Positions 1 to 9,049 of a DNA stretch of 64,000 nucleotides are shown here, piece by piece. Location of the stretch: contig NZ_CP133721.1 in assembly GCF_031326205.1 (NCBI RefSeq), forward strand, positions 930,001 to 994,000, written 5' to 3'. The stretch comes from Flavobacterium sp. 20NA77.7. GTDB taxonomy: Bacteria > Bacteroidota > Bacteroidia > Flavobacteriales > Flavobacteriaceae. Below the pieces are notes generated by a model. That model saw only the letters and a list, made by a program, of their open reading frames with translations, was not told the DNA's origin and did not search any database. The translations under genes were made by a program, and so were the position numbers. How positions within the stretch are numbered: the stretch's first letter is position 1; the number at the start of each line of letters is the position of its first letter.

Positions 1-408
1 TGTGAGAAGATAATTAGTTTAGTTCGATTTTCATATACAGAAAATCCACTTGAAGATTTAGCTAATAAAGTTCGTCATACTTATGATTTAACGCTGTTAA
101 TGAAGTTTGATAACATCAAGGACTTTGTTAATTCCGCTTTATTTGACACCATGTTGCTACAAGTTGCTAAAGATGATGACAAAGCAATACCTAACGATAA
201 AAATTGGTTGTACAACCACCCGATGAATGCGCTAATTTTTAGTAAAACTGAGATGGTTTGGAATACTTTGAAAAAGGTTTACTCTAGCTCAAAATTCAAT
301 GAACTCCTTATTGGTAAAATAAAGCCGCCCACAGAAAATGAGGTTTTTGAAACTTTAGTATTTCTTTCTAAACGAATAGAAGAAATTGAGTGGGATATTA
401 AAGAGTAA
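1..408 (+). CDS. AbiEii/AbiGii-type nucleotidyltransferase toxin, C-terminal part (gene cut by window edge)
   Basis: The frame is open from base 1 to the TAA at 406-408, so the gene starts left of the window. The visible 135 residues resemble the C-terminal helical part of DUF1814/AbiEii proteins: an early segment SLVRFSYTENPLEDL is followed by a KVRHTYDL block, the usual (K/R)xRHxYDL signature after the nucleotidyltransferase core. AbiEii is the toxin of type IV AbiE toxin-antitoxin systems and modifies tRNA or other targets with nucleotides. The catalytic GSxxD region and any AbiEi antitoxin would lie outside the window. A strong hairpin follows directly. The family call rests on motif memory and not on a search. 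Confidence 0.6.
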   Translation, partial: CEKIISLVRFSYTENPLEDLANKVRHTYDLTLLMKFDNIKDFVNSALFDTMLLQVAKDDDKAIPNDKNWLYNHPMNALIFSKTEMVWNTLKKVYSSSKFNELLIGKIKPPTENEVFETLVFLSKRIEEIEWDIKE

Positions 409-409
409 A

Positions 410-439
410 TAGTAGAAAATAACATTCTATTTTCTACTA
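410..439. terminator. 12-bp perfect hairpin after the AbiEii gene
   Basis: The arms TAGTAGAAAATA (410-421) and TATTTTCTACTA (428-439) are exact inverted repeats with a 6-base loop, starting 2 bases after the stop codon. No clean T-run follows on the plus strand, so this may be a weak terminator or an mRNA end-stabilising hairpin. Confidence 0.55.
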
Positions 440-453
440 TAAAACATAATTAG

Positions 454-750
454 CATGTACTTATATTGGTACTACTATTAAAAAAGAAGACGCAATTTAC
501 GATATACTCACAAGAAGATGAATTGTTTGCTATGGCTGGATTGTATACAACCGCGCTAGTTGCTGACCAGCCGTATCATTCTTTTACGATGGTTACAACG
601 CAGGCCACAGATATTATGACTTACATTCACAATACTAAAAACCGTATGCCTGTTGTTTTGCAAAAAGGGGCAGAGGCAGCTTGGTTAGATGCTTCAATAC
701 CTGTTTCGGAATTTAAAGATAATTATCAAGCTAAATTGGTGGGGTTTTGA
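454..750 (+). pseudogene. SRAP (HMCES/YedK-like) family remnant, C-terminal fragment
   Basis: The frame opens at 454 after a TAG at 451 and ends at 750, giving about 94-98 residues against 200-250 for a full SRAP protein. The fragment keeps the C-terminal half: a FAMAGLYTT strand, FTMVTTQATDIM, and IHNTKNRMPVVL, which matches the conserved (I)H-x-RMP active-site block of SOS response-associated peptidases. These proteins crosslink to abasic sites through Cys2. That cysteine and the whole N-terminal half are missing, and no ATG start is present (only TTG at 466). I read it as a broken gene. It lies next to the AbiEii fragment, which suggests an unstable region boundary. Confidence 0.7.
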
Positions 751-757
751 GTGTTTA

Positions 758-771
758 TTGCTGCGCAGCAA
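758..771. repeat. 14-bp perfect palindrome TTGCTGCGCAGCAA
   Basis: This is a GC-rich perfect palindrome in the AT-rich gap between the SRAP remnant and the DUF1800 gene. It could be a remnant terminator, a protein site or a small repeat. Nothing else in the gap (751-874) is recognisable. Confidence 0.4.
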
Positions 772-874
772 ATTCTTTACACTAAAATAAAGTAATAGTA
801 CTTGATTTAGTTTTTGTATTAAACTTTTTTTTATTTTTACTATCTAATTGGTTTTTAATCCCCTACATTTTATT

Positions 875-2680
875 ATGAGTGTAAACAAATCACGAAGACA
901 GTTATTTAAAAATCTATTTCTACCTCATTCAGTTAGTGAAGATCCCTTGTTTAAAAAATATAAGCGTAAAAATTATCGCGGTAGGCGTTTTCAGTCGAGT
1001 ACTAGTAATGAAGTAGATAGGATAGGAGCTATTACGAGTGGTTTGACGCCCTATTCGGGTGCATGGAATACTTCTAATGTGCTTCATCTTCTTCGTAGAA
1101 CACAATTTGGGATTACCTATTCAGATGTAAGCGGTTTAGCAAGTTTAGGCATGCAAGCTGCAGTGAATACACTTTTGAATATCCCCGTTTCAACTATTAC
1201 ACCACCTGTGAATTATTATCAAAATATTTTTGCTGATGAAGGTAATATAAGTTATGGTAGTGATTGGACCCAACATGCATTTAATTCAAATACGGTTGGA
1301 AGTACTACCAATTTATACCGAATGAATGGCGTTTCCTATTGGAACATTGGATTAGGATTAAATCAGTCGTTGACAATAAGAGAGAAAATGACTTGGTTTT
1401 GGTACCATTTGATTCCAGTAGATTTTGGTACGATTAGAGCATCACAAAATGCATATTGTGCAACAAATTCGGCACGTATATCGTATGAATACCTGCAAAA
1501 TTTTAGAACCAATGCTTTGGGTAATTTTAAGACTTTAATTCGCTCTATTGCTACGCAACCCGCTATGATGTATTATTTAAATAATCAAGCAAATACAACT
1601 ACGGCACCTGATGAAAATTTTGCTAGAGAAATAATGGAATTATTTACTTTAGGAAAAGATCCATTAAGTCAGTTCACGGAATCTGATGTTGTTGCTGCGG
1701 CAAAAGTTTTAACAGGATGGCGGGTTCAAAATTTAAATACTCATCCTACAACCACCTCTTTTGTTTCTTCAATACATGATACTAGTACCAAAACATTTTC
1801 ATCCTTTTTTAACAATGCTACAATTACAAACAATGGTAGTGCCGAATTAGACGCTTTCATTGATTTGCTCTTTTCAAAGTCACAAGTAGTTTCGGAGTAT
1901 ATTTGCAGAAGATTGTATCGTTATTTTGTTTATTATGATATTGATGCTAATATTGAAGCCAATGTTATTGTTCCTTTAGCCCAACATTTTGTGGCTCATA
2001 ATTGGGAAATTGCGCCCGTATTAGATAAGTTATTTAAGAGTCAGCATTTTTATGATATGGCAAATTATGGTGTTTGTATTAAATCGCCTTTTGATTTGGT
2101 TTTAGGTAGTTTGCGTACGTTTAATATTAACTGTAATGTAGCTAATCCTTTAAATTTCCAAGCTCAATATTATGTTTGGGCATCATTACATTCAACTTAT
2201 TTAGCGCCTATGGATCAAACTATGGGTGCCGTTCCAAATGTAGCAGGATGGCCAGCTTATTATCAGAATCCGAATTTTCATGAATATTGGATCAATTCAA
2301 ACACAATTCAGAAACGCGCTGCCTTTATAGATGCAATTTTTAATGGTTATACCTTAACATATAATGGATTGTCGACTAGGATTGAAGTTGATGTAATTGC
2401 ATGGGTTTCTCAATTTTCACCTACAATTGTAGCTGATCCAGACGCATTAGTGAATGAATGTATTGCATATTTACTTCCGGTAGATTTAAGTGCCAGTGTG
2501 AAATCTAATTTAAAAACACAAAATTTATTATCGAATCAAACTAATAATAGTTATTGGACTACAGCATGGTTAAATTACACTGGAAATCCATCAAATGCGT
2601 CTTTTACGTCTATTGTTAAATCTAGATTGAAAAGTTTACTCGTAGCGATTACACAATTAGCAGAATATCAACTTATGTAA
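875..2680 (+). CDS. DUF1800 family protein
   Basis: This 601-residue protein belongs to the DUF1800 family, whose members are nearly always encoded beside a DUF1501 protein, as here. Visible family blocks are REKMTWFWYHLIPVD (near residue 170), DENFAREIMELFTLG (near 248), AKVLTGW (near 280) and VPNVAGWPAYY (near 455). The function is unknown; members are thought to be exported. I chose the ATG at 875 over an in-frame TTG at 848, because the protein then begins MSVNKSRRQLFKNLF, a basic N-terminus like those of homologues. The DUF1501 gene starts 92 bases downstream on the same strand, so the two are probably one operon. Confidence 0.85.
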   Translation: MSVNKSRRQLFKNLFLPHSVSEDPLFKKYKRKNYRGRRFQSSTSNEVDRIGAITSGLTPYSGAWNTSNVLHLLRRTQFGITYSDVSGLASLGMQAAVNTLLNIPVSTITPPVNYYQNIFADEGNISYGSDWTQHAFNSNTVGSTTNLYRMNGVSYWNIGLGLNQSLTIREKMTWFWYHLIPVDFGTIRASQNAYCATNSARISYEYLQNFRTNALGNFKTLIRSIATQPAMMYYLNNQANTTTAPDENFAREIMELFTLGKDPLSQFTESDVVAAAKVLTGWRVQNLNTHPTTTSFVSSIHDTSTKTFSSFFNNATITNNGSAELDAFIDLLFSKSQVVSEYICRRLYRYFVYYDIDANIEANVIVPLAQHFVAHNWEIAPVLDKLFKSQHFYDMANYGVCIKSPFDLVLGSLRTFNINCNVANPLNFQAQYYVWASLHSTYLAPMDQTMGAVPNVAGWPAYYQNPNFHEYWINSNTIQKRAAFIDAIFNGYTLTYNGLSTRIEVDVIAWVSQFSPTIVADPDALVNECIAYLLPVDLSASVKSNLKTQNLLSNQTNNSYWTTAWLNYTGNPSNASFTSIVKSRLKSLLVAITQLAEYQLM

Positions 2681-2772
2681 GTATATGAAATCGCCATTAA
2701 CAACAAGTTTGCGTAAGCAATCACCAATAAATAAAAGTGATAACATATATGTCCACTAACTAATTAACTTTT

Positions 2773-4386
2773 ATGAAAAGAAGAGCATTTATAAAGACTG
2801 CAGCATTAGCATCAACTCCTTTACTTTTAAGAGGATTTCCTGTTGTTGCTTCATCAGAACTAGATAGTTATGCACTTGACAGAATGGCTGCTGCTGCGGT
2901 TAATTGTGGAAGAATATTGGTTATCATTCAACAAAATGGAGGAAATGATGGTTTAAATACTGTTTTTCCATTAGATCAATGGAGTAATTTATTTAATGCT
3001 AGGTCCAATATTTTAATGAATCAATCTAGTGTTTTATCATTAAATGCAAATGATACCACAGGTTTGCATCCGGCAATGGGAGAGATGAGAAATTTGTATA
3101 ATGATGGTAAAATGATGATTGTACAAGGTGTTTCGTATCCTAATCCTAATTATAGTCATTTTAGGGCAACAGATATTTGGTTTACAGCCTCCGGAAGTAA
3201 TCAAACTCTTGATAGTGGCTGGCTGGGAAGAGCTTTAGATATTAAATATCCGAATTATCCTATGGCCTATCCATCTGCTGAGATGCCCGATCCATTAGCT
3301 ATACAAATAGGTTCAGTTTTACCTTTTTCTCTACAAGGACCAAATATGAATATGGGTTATAGTGCCCCTGATCCGTCCACATTATTAAATGTAATCAACG
3401 GAATTACAGATCCTGCACCGAATTCTGATTATGGTCATGAATTGTCATTTTTACGCTTAATGAAAGATCAAAGTAATGTTTATAGAAGTGCAATTCAAAC
3501 CGCTTATGCTGTTCCTTTAAATTCAGGAGTTACTTATCCAAGTGCTAACAAACTTGCTGATCAATTAAAAATAGTAGCACGATTGATTAATGGAGGGTTG
3601 CAAACACCTGTATATATTGTTAATCATCCAAGAACTCATGATACACATGAAAATCAGGTTGATAGTTTAGATAAAACACAAGGCGCACAAGCTATAAATT
3701 TGACTTTATTGTCACAAGCCATTGGTGCCTTTCAACAAGAAATTAGTTTCATAGGTAAAGAAGAAAAAGTAACTGGAATGACTTTTAGTGAATTTGGAAG
3801 ACGCATTAAAAGTAATGCAAGTATGGGTACTGACCACGGATCAGGCGCTCCTGTTATCTTTTTTGGTGGTGCATTAAACACGAGTCCTTCCATGGTTGCT
3901 AATACTACTTATCCTGTTCCGGGCATGATAGGTAATTCGCCAGTTTTACCTACTAATGCTACAGTTTCTAATCAAGTTCCTATGCAATTTGATTACCGTC
4001 AGTTGTATACAACTGTAATGCAGGATTGGTTGTGTATGTCAGAAGACGAAGCTAATCAAGTACTGGGTGGCAATTATGTTAAATTACCTATTTTTAATCC
4101 TACTTTAATTAATTCCATAACTTTTGATGAAAACGATGCTATTCAAGTGGTTTTGTTTCCTAATCCTTCAACGGATGGTATAGTGAATTTAAAATTTGCG
4201 GATCCTGTTAAGTCTTCAATTCAGTTTACAATTTATTCATTGAATGGTAGTTTAATTGAAAACGTGATTCTTTATGTAAACGAAACTTTAGCAACATTAT
4301 CATTAGGACATTTAGCTGCTGGTACTTATATATTGGCTATTGATTGGAATGGTAAAATGGTTTATAAGAAATTTATTTTGCAATAA
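2773..4386 (+). CDS. DUF1501 family protein with C-terminal T9SS sorting domain
   Basis: The 537-residue protein starts with MKRRAFIKTAALASTPLLL, a twin-arginine-like signal. DUF1501 motifs follow: QQNGGNDGLNTVFPL (near residue 52), MTFSEFGRR (near 336) and TDHGSGAPVIFFGG (near 353). The fold is of the sulfatase/alkaline phosphatase type, but the activity is unknown. The last 80 residues form a type A sorting domain of the type IX secretion system, starting at VVLFPNPSTDG and ending KKFILQ. So the product is probably moved across the outer membrane and bound to the surface. Its DUF1800 neighbour lacks such a domain, which suggests that the two act in different compartments or that one carries the other. 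Confidence 0.88.
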   Translation: MKRRAFIKTAALASTPLLLRGFPVVASSELDSYALDRMAAAAVNCGRILVIIQQNGGNDGLNTVFPLDQWSNLFNARSNILMNQSSVLSLNANDTTGLHPAMGEMRNLYNDGKMMIVQGVSYPNPNYSHFRATDIWFTASGSNQTLDSGWLGRALDIKYPNYPMAYPSAEMPDPLAIQIGSVLPFSLQGPNMNMGYSAPDPSTLLNVINGITDPAPNSDYGHELSFLRLMKDQSNVYRSAIQTAYAVPLNSGVTYPSANKLADQLKIVARLINGGLQTPVYIVNHPRTHDTHENQVDSLDKTQGAQAINLTLLSQAIGAFQQEISFIGKEEKVTGMTFSEFGRRIKSNASMGTDHGSGAPVIFFGGALNTSPSMVANTTYPVPGMIGNSPVLPTNATVSNQVPMQFDYRQLYTTVMQDWLCMSEDEANQVLGGNYVKLPIFNPTLINSITFDENDAIQVVLFPNPSTDGIVNLKFADPVKSSIQFTIYSLNGSLIENVILYVNETLATLSLGHLAAGTYILAIDWNGKMVYKKFILQ

Positions 4387-4608
4387 AGAATTTTATTACT
4401 TATGGGTAATGGCTTCTCGATACGCTCCGCTACTCGAAGGGACGGGGAGTTTATAATTAAGAATTAAGAATTACGATTGAATAAGGAATGATGATCCTTC
4501 GACAGGCTCAGGATACTACATTACTATTCACTTTACGATTGAACACGGAATAACGAATGTTGAAGGGGGTGAGTCTCAGTCTCAGTGTTAAAAGTTTCAG
4601 GTTTCAAG

Positions 4609-4682
4609 TTTAGCTTCGCTCCGTTCGGCTTCGCCTCGGGTCAGGTTTAGCTTCGTTCTGTTCCGCTTCGTCTCGGGTCAAG
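4609..4682. repeat. Tandem 37-bp GC-rich unit, 2 copies
   Basis: Units 4609-4645 and 4646-4682 both begin TTTAGCTTCG and end CTCGGGTCA(G/A)G, with a few changes between them. Two more copies lie at 9050-9086 and 9094-9130. At both loci the last copy ends in GTCAAG and is followed by TTGTAAC and a heptad array. Confidence 0.8.
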
Positions 4683-4686
4683 TTGT

Positions 4687-4763
4687 AACACCTAACACCT
4701 AACACCTAACACCTAACACCTAATACCTAACACCTAATACCTAACACGTAATTCGTAATTGAT
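4687..4763. repeat. Heptanucleotide array, AACACCT type, about 11 units
   Basis: There are five exact AACACCT units, then AATACCT, AACACCT, AATACCT, AACACGT, AATTCGT and AATTGAT, with no slip in the 7-base register. It lies between the DUF1501 stop codon and the MBOAT gene. Confidence 0.9.
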
Positions 4764-4820
4764 ATTGGGTTGCTGGTAAAAAATATGTATGTTTGTATAG
4801 TATTACATTAGAACTACTAT

Positions 4821-6269
4821 ATGCTATTTAACTCCATAGCGTTTGCTTGTTTTTTGCCTGTTATTTTTGTGCTGTATTGGTTTGTAACTGCGCGAAAATT
4901 AATGGTGCAAAATGCTATGCTGGTGGTGGCAAGTTACTTTTTTTATGCGTGCTGGGATTGGCGGTTTTTGTTTTTATTACTGTTTTCTACGGCATTAGAT
5001 TACATTTCTGGGTTACAAATGAGTACTTCTAAAAATGAAGTAACTAAAAAATTTTGGTTTGTGTTAAGTATTGTTGTAAACCTTGGTTTTTTAGGAGTTA
5101 TCAAATATTATGATTTTTTTGCAACTTCGTTCGTGAGTTTATTTCATTCCTTTGGAATTTCCCTTACTATACAAACGCTGCATATTATCCTACCCGTGGG
5201 GATTTCGTTTTATACGTTTCACGGACTTTCTTATATCATTGATTGTTATAAAAACAGAATAGAGCCCGAACGTAACCTTGTAAATTATGCTTTATTTGTG
5301 AGTTTTTTTCCATTGTTAGTAGCAGGGCCTATAGAACGTGCTACGCATTTATTGCCTCAATTGAAAAAGCCTCGTATATTTAAGTACGACCAAGCCGTTT
5401 TAGGATTGCAGCAAATGCTTTGGGGGTTGTTTAAAAAGATTGTTATTGCCGACCAATGTGCTGTTATTGTTCAGGATATATTTACACATACAGAAGTATA
5501 TTCGGGGAGTACGTTATTTGTAGGAGCGGTATTTTTTGCTTTTCAAATATATGGTGATTTTTCAGGCTATTCAGATATAGCGCTGGGAGTGGCTAAATTA
5601 TTTGGTATAGATTTATTAAAAAACTTTAATTACCCTTATTTTTCAAGAGATATTGCTGAATTTTGGCGAAGATGGCACATTTCACTTTCATCTTGGTTTA
5701 AAGACTATGTGTATGTTCCGTTAGGAGGAAATAGAGGAACACAGTGGCAAACGGCACGTAATGTGTTGGTTATTTTTATAATCAGTGGTTTTTGGCATGG
5801 AGCCAATTGGACTTTTATATGTTGGGGATTGTTACATGCGTTGTATATTTTGCCTTCTATTTTACATCGCACTCATAAAAATTTTTCTGAAATAGTTGCT
5901 GAAGGATCAGTTTTTCCATCGCTTCGTGAATTAATTCAAATGGGAATCACGTTTGTATGGGTTACACTAGCTTGGATTTTTTTTAGAGCCGAGAATGTTA
6001 CACAAGCTTTTCAAATTATAGAAACTGTATTTTCACATTCGTTTTTTCAAATACCTGAATTCAATGGAAAGTGGCATGCTTTGACAACTCTTTTATGGAT
6101 TTTAGTCTGTATGAGTCTGGAATGGTGGAATAGAAAACATGATTTTGGTTTAGTTCAATTAGGTTCGGTAAAATACAGAACCATTCGATGGAGTGTTTAT
6201 TATGTAATCCTTTTTTTAATTGTTTATTTTGCGGGTGCACCCCAACAATTTATTTATTTTCAGTTTTAG
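4821..6269 (+). CDS. MBOAT family O-acyltransferase (AlgI/DltB-like)
   Basis: This 482-residue polytopic membrane protein matches the AlgI branch of the MBOAT family, which moves acetyl groups onto polysaccharides. Key blocks are SFYTFHGLSYIIDCYK (near 130), YGDFSGYSDIALG (near 247), EFWRRWHISLSSWFKDYVY (near 280) and GFWHGANWTF (near 330), the last holding the invariant catalytic His. The length is normal. The next gene starts one base after the stop codon and encodes an SGNH-like protein, the usual partner. The pair probably O-acetylates a surface or exported glycan. The start ATG follows a repeat-rich gap. Confidence 0.92.
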   Translation: MLFNSIAFACFLPVIFVLYWFVTARKLMVQNAMLVVASYFFYACWDWRFLFLLLFSTALDYISGLQMSTSKNEVTKKFWFVLSIVVNLGFLGVIKYYDFFATSFVSLFHSFGISLTIQTLHIILPVGISFYTFHGLSYIIDCYKNRIEPERNLVNYALFVSFFPLLVAGPIERATHLLPQLKKPRIFKYDQAVLGLQQMLWGLFKKIVIADQCAVIVQDIFTHTEVYSGSTLFVGAVFFAFQIYGDFSGYSDIALGVAKLFGIDLLKNFNYPYFSRDIAEFWRRWHISLSSWFKDYVYVPLGGNRGTQWQTARNVLVIFIISGFWHGANWTFICWGLLHALYILPSILHRTHKNFSEIVAEGSVFPSLRELIQMGITFVWVTLAWIFFRAENVTQAFQIIETVFSHSFFQIPEFNGKWHALTTLLWILVCMSLEWWNRKHDFGLVQLGSVKYRTIRWSVYYVILFLIVYFAGAPQQFIYFQF

Positions 6270-6270
6270 T

Positions 6271-7173
6271 ATGAAGCGTTTTGGTTTACATAATGTTTGG
6301 TTTATGCTTCCAGTGTGTTTTATTGCTGTGGTACTAGAATTTGCATTGCGCAATATTCCAAATGATTATAAGGTAAAACACCATTATTTGGATGCGCATG
6401 CAGAAGAAGTAGAAGTATTGTTTTTAGGAAGTTCGCATATGTATTATGGTGTGAATCCTGCGTTTATTTCTAAAAATAGTTTTAATGCCGCTTATGTGTC
6501 TCAATCTATCGATTTTGATTTAGCGATACTAAAAAAGTATGAAAAACAATTGAAGAAACTACACTATCTTGTTGTTCCAGTAGATTATTTTACGTTGTAT
6601 AATTCTTTAGAACTAAGTGATGAGTCTTGGCGAATAAAAAATTATGCGTTGTATTATGAATTGGATAATTTGCCTTTCAAATATCATTTTGAACTAATAA
6701 ATGGGAAGTTTGAATTTGCCGTTAAACGTTTGGCTTATTATTTTAAATCTGAAACGCCAATTACCTGTAATGAACTTGGTTTTGGAACGGCTTATAAAGC
6801 ATACAAAAGTTTGGAGTTAGTAGAGAATGGTAAATTAGCTGCTAAAAGGCATACGGCTGCCAAAAATAAATCTAATCAAAAATTGCAAAATGTTTTGCAT
6901 AAGTTCGTAGAATTTACGGAACAGAATCAAATTAAGTTAGTTTTAGTTACATGTCCAGCTTATTCATCCTATACAAATCATTTAAAAAAGGCGCAACTTC
7001 ATGAAATGTACAAGGTTATTTGTGACGCTCAAAAAGGACATTCAAATGTGTTGTATTTTGATTTTTTAAAGCACAAAAGCTTTAATGCTTCAGATTTTTT
7101 TGATGGAGACCACCTAAATGATAGAGGCGCCAAGAAGTTTTCGTTGTTATTGAATGCGATTTGGGAACAGTAA
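6271..7173 (+). CDS. SGNH/GDSL-like protein, partner of the MBOAT acyltransferase
   Basis: This 300-residue protein has an N-terminal membrane segment (residues about 8-25), then EVLFLGSSHMYYGVNP (near 50), the block I region with the nucleophile Ser, and near the C-terminus DFFDGDHLNDRGAKKF, the Asp-x-x-His block V. That is the AlgX/AlgJ/DltD-like arrangement for periplasmic acetyl transfer. I start it at the ATG at 6271, one base after the MBOAT stop, because longer in-frame starts lie inside that gene. The two genes are certainly co-transcribed. The target glycan cannot be told from the window. Confidence 0.75.
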   Translation: MKRFGLHNVWFMLPVCFIAVVLEFALRNIPNDYKVKHHYLDAHAEEVEVLFLGSSHMYYGVNPAFISKNSFNAAYVSQSIDFDLAILKKYEKQLKKLHYLVVPVDYFTLYNSLELSDESWRIKNYALYYELDNLPFKYHFELINGKFEFAVKRLAYYFKSETPITCNELGFGTAYKAYKSLELVENGKLAAKRHTAAKNKSNQKLQNVLHKFVEFTEQNQIKLVLVTCPAYSSYTNHLKKAQLHEMYKVICDAQKGHSNVLYFDFLKHKSFNASDFFDGDHLNDRGAKKFSLLLNAIWEQ

Positions 7174-7284
7174 GGAATAAAGATTGCTTTGAAAATTTTC
7201 ACTATCTCAACAAATTTATACGTATTAAAGATTAGTTTATGGATAGTCAATAGGTTTTTTGTAGTTTTACACAAAATTAGTTTT

Positions 7285-8157
7285 ATGGGGAAAAGTAATT
7301 TGAGAGATTCAAAAGTTTGTGAAAATTGTGGGGCTTCTGTAGCTGTTCGTTTTTGTTCTACTTGTGGGCAAGAGAATAAACCAACGAAACAATCATTTCA
7401 TTATTTGTTTACACATTTTTTAGAAGATTTAACGCATTATGATAATGGCTTTTGGAAGTCTCTTAAATTTCTTTTATACAAACCTTTTGAACTGACTCAT
7501 ACTTATTTAAAAGGGAAAAGAAAAATGTTTGTACCTCCCGTTAAATTATTCATTTTTATCAATTTTTTGACCTTTCTTATTTTTGGTCTGTTGCCAAGTG
7601 ACTCTCCAGAAAAAGTTAGAATTGGTGTAATAGATACGGATAATGAAAAAAAAATAGAGAATGCTAATACTTCAAAACTAGAGGGTGTATCAGAACTAAT
7701 TGTTGAATATAATCCTGAGTTACTTAAAAAGTATACTATACATGAAATAGGTGAAAAGTTTATTGAAAATGTTAAACATTATTTTCCTAAAGTATTGTTT
7801 CTATATTTACCATTTTTTGCCTTTGTTCTTTGGCTATTTCATAATAAAAAAAAATGGTGGTATTTTGAGCATGGTGTATATACATTGCATTTTTTTTCAT
7901 CAATATTGTTGCTGTTATCGATAAACGCAATAGTAACGTTTGTATTTGACGAATTGAATTTATCAATTTTAAGCGGACTTTTTGCATTCCTAACATTCTT
8001 GTATATAGTTTATGTGTTTTTTCATTCACATCATCTCATGTATTTACAATCAAGATGGGTTTCTCATAGTAAAGCAGTAGTGATTTTGTTCATTAACTTT
8101 TTTATTATGATTTTTTTAATGTTGTCGTTATTTTGGTTTTCATTTATAATGTTGTAA
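7285..8157 (+). CDS. DUF3667 family membrane protein with N-terminal zinc ribbon
   Basis: This 290-residue protein starts with a CxxC-x(9)-CxxC zinc ribbon (CENCG then CSTCGQEN, residues about 12-28), followed by the family block LEDLTHYDNGFWKSLKFLL and KPFELTHTYLKGKRKMFVPP. About five hydrophobic segments lie at residues 88-110, 175-195, 205-225, 230-250 and 260-285. DUF3667 proteins are common in Bacteroidetes and their function is unknown. The ATG at 7285 puts the ribbon at the usual distance from the start; longer starts from 7189 add a non-conserved stretch. The dehydrogenase gene begins 5 bases after its stop codon. Confidence 0.82.
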   Translation: MGKSNLRDSKVCENCGASVAVRFCSTCGQENKPTKQSFHYLFTHFLEDLTHYDNGFWKSLKFLLYKPFELTHTYLKGKRKMFVPPVKLFIFINFLTFLIFGLLPSDSPEKVRIGVIDTDNEKKIENANTSKLEGVSELIVEYNPELLKKYTIHEIGEKFIENVKHYFPKVLFLYLPFFAFVLWLFHNKKKWWYFEHGVYTLHFFSSILLLLSINAIVTFVFDELNLSILSGLFAFLTFLYIVYVFFHSHHLMYLQSRWVSHSKAVVILFINFFIMIFLMLSLFWFSFIML

Positions 8158-8162
8158 CGTTT

Positions 8163-8969
8163 ATGTCTAAAGTTGTTTTAATTACAGGAGGTTCATCCGG
8201 GATAGGTAGAATGGTTGGTGTGTTTTTACATGAAAAAGGGTATAAGGTTTATGGGACAAGTAGAATGCCTGATGCGGTTCTTGATTCACCGTTTCCTTTA
8301 GTGGCTTTAGATGTACGTAATGTAAATTCTATACAAACTTGTGTGGCAAATGTAATTGCTGAAGCAGGTACTATTGATGTGTTAATCAATAATGCTGGGG
8401 TTGGTATTACTGGTCCGTTAGAAGAAATTCCGATAGAAGCTATAAAAGATAATTTTGAAACCAATTTATTTGGTCCTATTGAAATGATAAAAGCTGTGTT
8501 GCCTTTTATGCGTGAGCAACAAAGCGGTTTAATTATTAACGTTACTTCAATTGCAGGTTATATGGGATTGCCATTTAGAAGTGTATATTCTTCTTCTAAA
8601 GGAGCCTTGGAAGTCCTTACTGAAGCTATTCGAATGGAAGTAAAACCATTTGGAATTGATATAACTAATGTGGCTCCAGGTGATTTTGCCACCGATATTG
8701 CTTCCAGACGATTTCATGCGCCAGTTGTAAAAGGTTCGCCCTATGAAACAGTCTATGCAGCACAATTAGATAAGTTGAATGCACATGTTTCTATTGGCAG
8801 TGATCCAATAGAAATGGCTGTAGCTATTTATCAAATAATCAAAACAAAAAATCCAAAAATTCATTATAAAGTAGGCGCATTTATGCAAAAATTTTCAATT
8901 GTTTTAAAACGTATTTTGCCTGATACCGTTTATGAAAAAATGTTGATGAATCATTATGGCTTGAAGTAG
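8163..8969 (+). CDS. Short-chain dehydrogenase/reductase (SDR) family oxidoreductase
   Basis: This 268-residue classical SDR shows the dinucleotide-binding TGGSSGIG (residues about 8-15), the NNAG motif (near 80), a catalytic Ser in INVTSIAGYMG (near 130) and YSSSKGALE with Tyr and Lys (near 143-147). It will reduce or oxidise a hydroxyl or keto group with NAD(P); the substrate is not visible. The ATG at 8163 is chosen because it gives the standard short beta strand before the TGxxxGIG motif. A heptad repeat array begins two bases after the stop codon. Confidence 0.88.
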   Translation: MSKVVLITGGSSGIGRMVGVFLHEKGYKVYGTSRMPDAVLDSPFPLVALDVRNVNSIQTCVANVIAEAGTIDVLINNAGVGITGPLEEIPIEAIKDNFETNLFGPIEMIKAVLPFMREQQSGLIINVTSIAGYMGLPFRSVYSSSKGALEVLTEAIRMEVKPFGIDITNVAPGDFATDIASRRFHAPVVKGSPYETVYAAQLDKLNAHVSIGSDPIEMAVAIYQIIKTKNPKIHYKVGAFMQKFSIVLKRILPDTVYEKMLMNHYGLK

Positions 8970-8970
8970 G

Positions 8971-9019
8971 GATTAGTTATTAGTTATTAGTGATGGGTAA
9001 TGGGTAATGGGTAATGGGA
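8971..9019 (+). repeat. Heptanucleotide array, GATTAGT/AATGGGT type, 7 units
   Basis: In register: GATTAGT, TATTAGT, TATTAGT, GATGGGT, AATGGGT, AATGGGT, AATGGGA. It starts right after the dehydrogenase stop codon (8967-8969) in the sense orientation. Confidence 0.92.
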
Positions 9020-9049
9020 GTTTTCAGTCTCAGTGGTTAGTATTAAAAG

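Larger units (their letters stand above)
4387..4820. repeat. Intergenic repeat block: REP-like hairpins, 37-bp GC-rich tandem unit and heptanucleotide arrays
   Basis: I see no gene in these 434 bases. From left to right they hold: a GC-rich element around 4411-4446 with CTCGATACGCTCCGCTACTC; a heptad run 4455-4489 (AATTAAG, AATTAAG, AATTACG and variants); a REP-like sequence CCTTCGACAGGCTCAGGAT near 4496-4514; CAGTCTCAGT; two tandem copies of a 37-base unit rich in GCTTCG/TCGCCTCGG (4609-4645, 4646-4682); and an 11-unit heptad array 4687-4763 built mainly of AACACCT. The same order of parts recurs at 8971-9214. Confidence 0.85.

Noticed and set aside
4687..4763. Possible CRISPR array
   Set aside because: The repeat period is 7 bases with no spacers and no cas gene nearby. 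It is a simple tandem array.
4846..5032. Second frame within the MBOAT gene
   Set aside because: It overlaps the conserved MBOAT frame in another phase and has no independent support.
7029..7274. Minus-strand frame across the end of the SGNH-like gene
   Set aside because: It is antisense to the conserved C-terminal Asp-x-x-His block and shows no motif.
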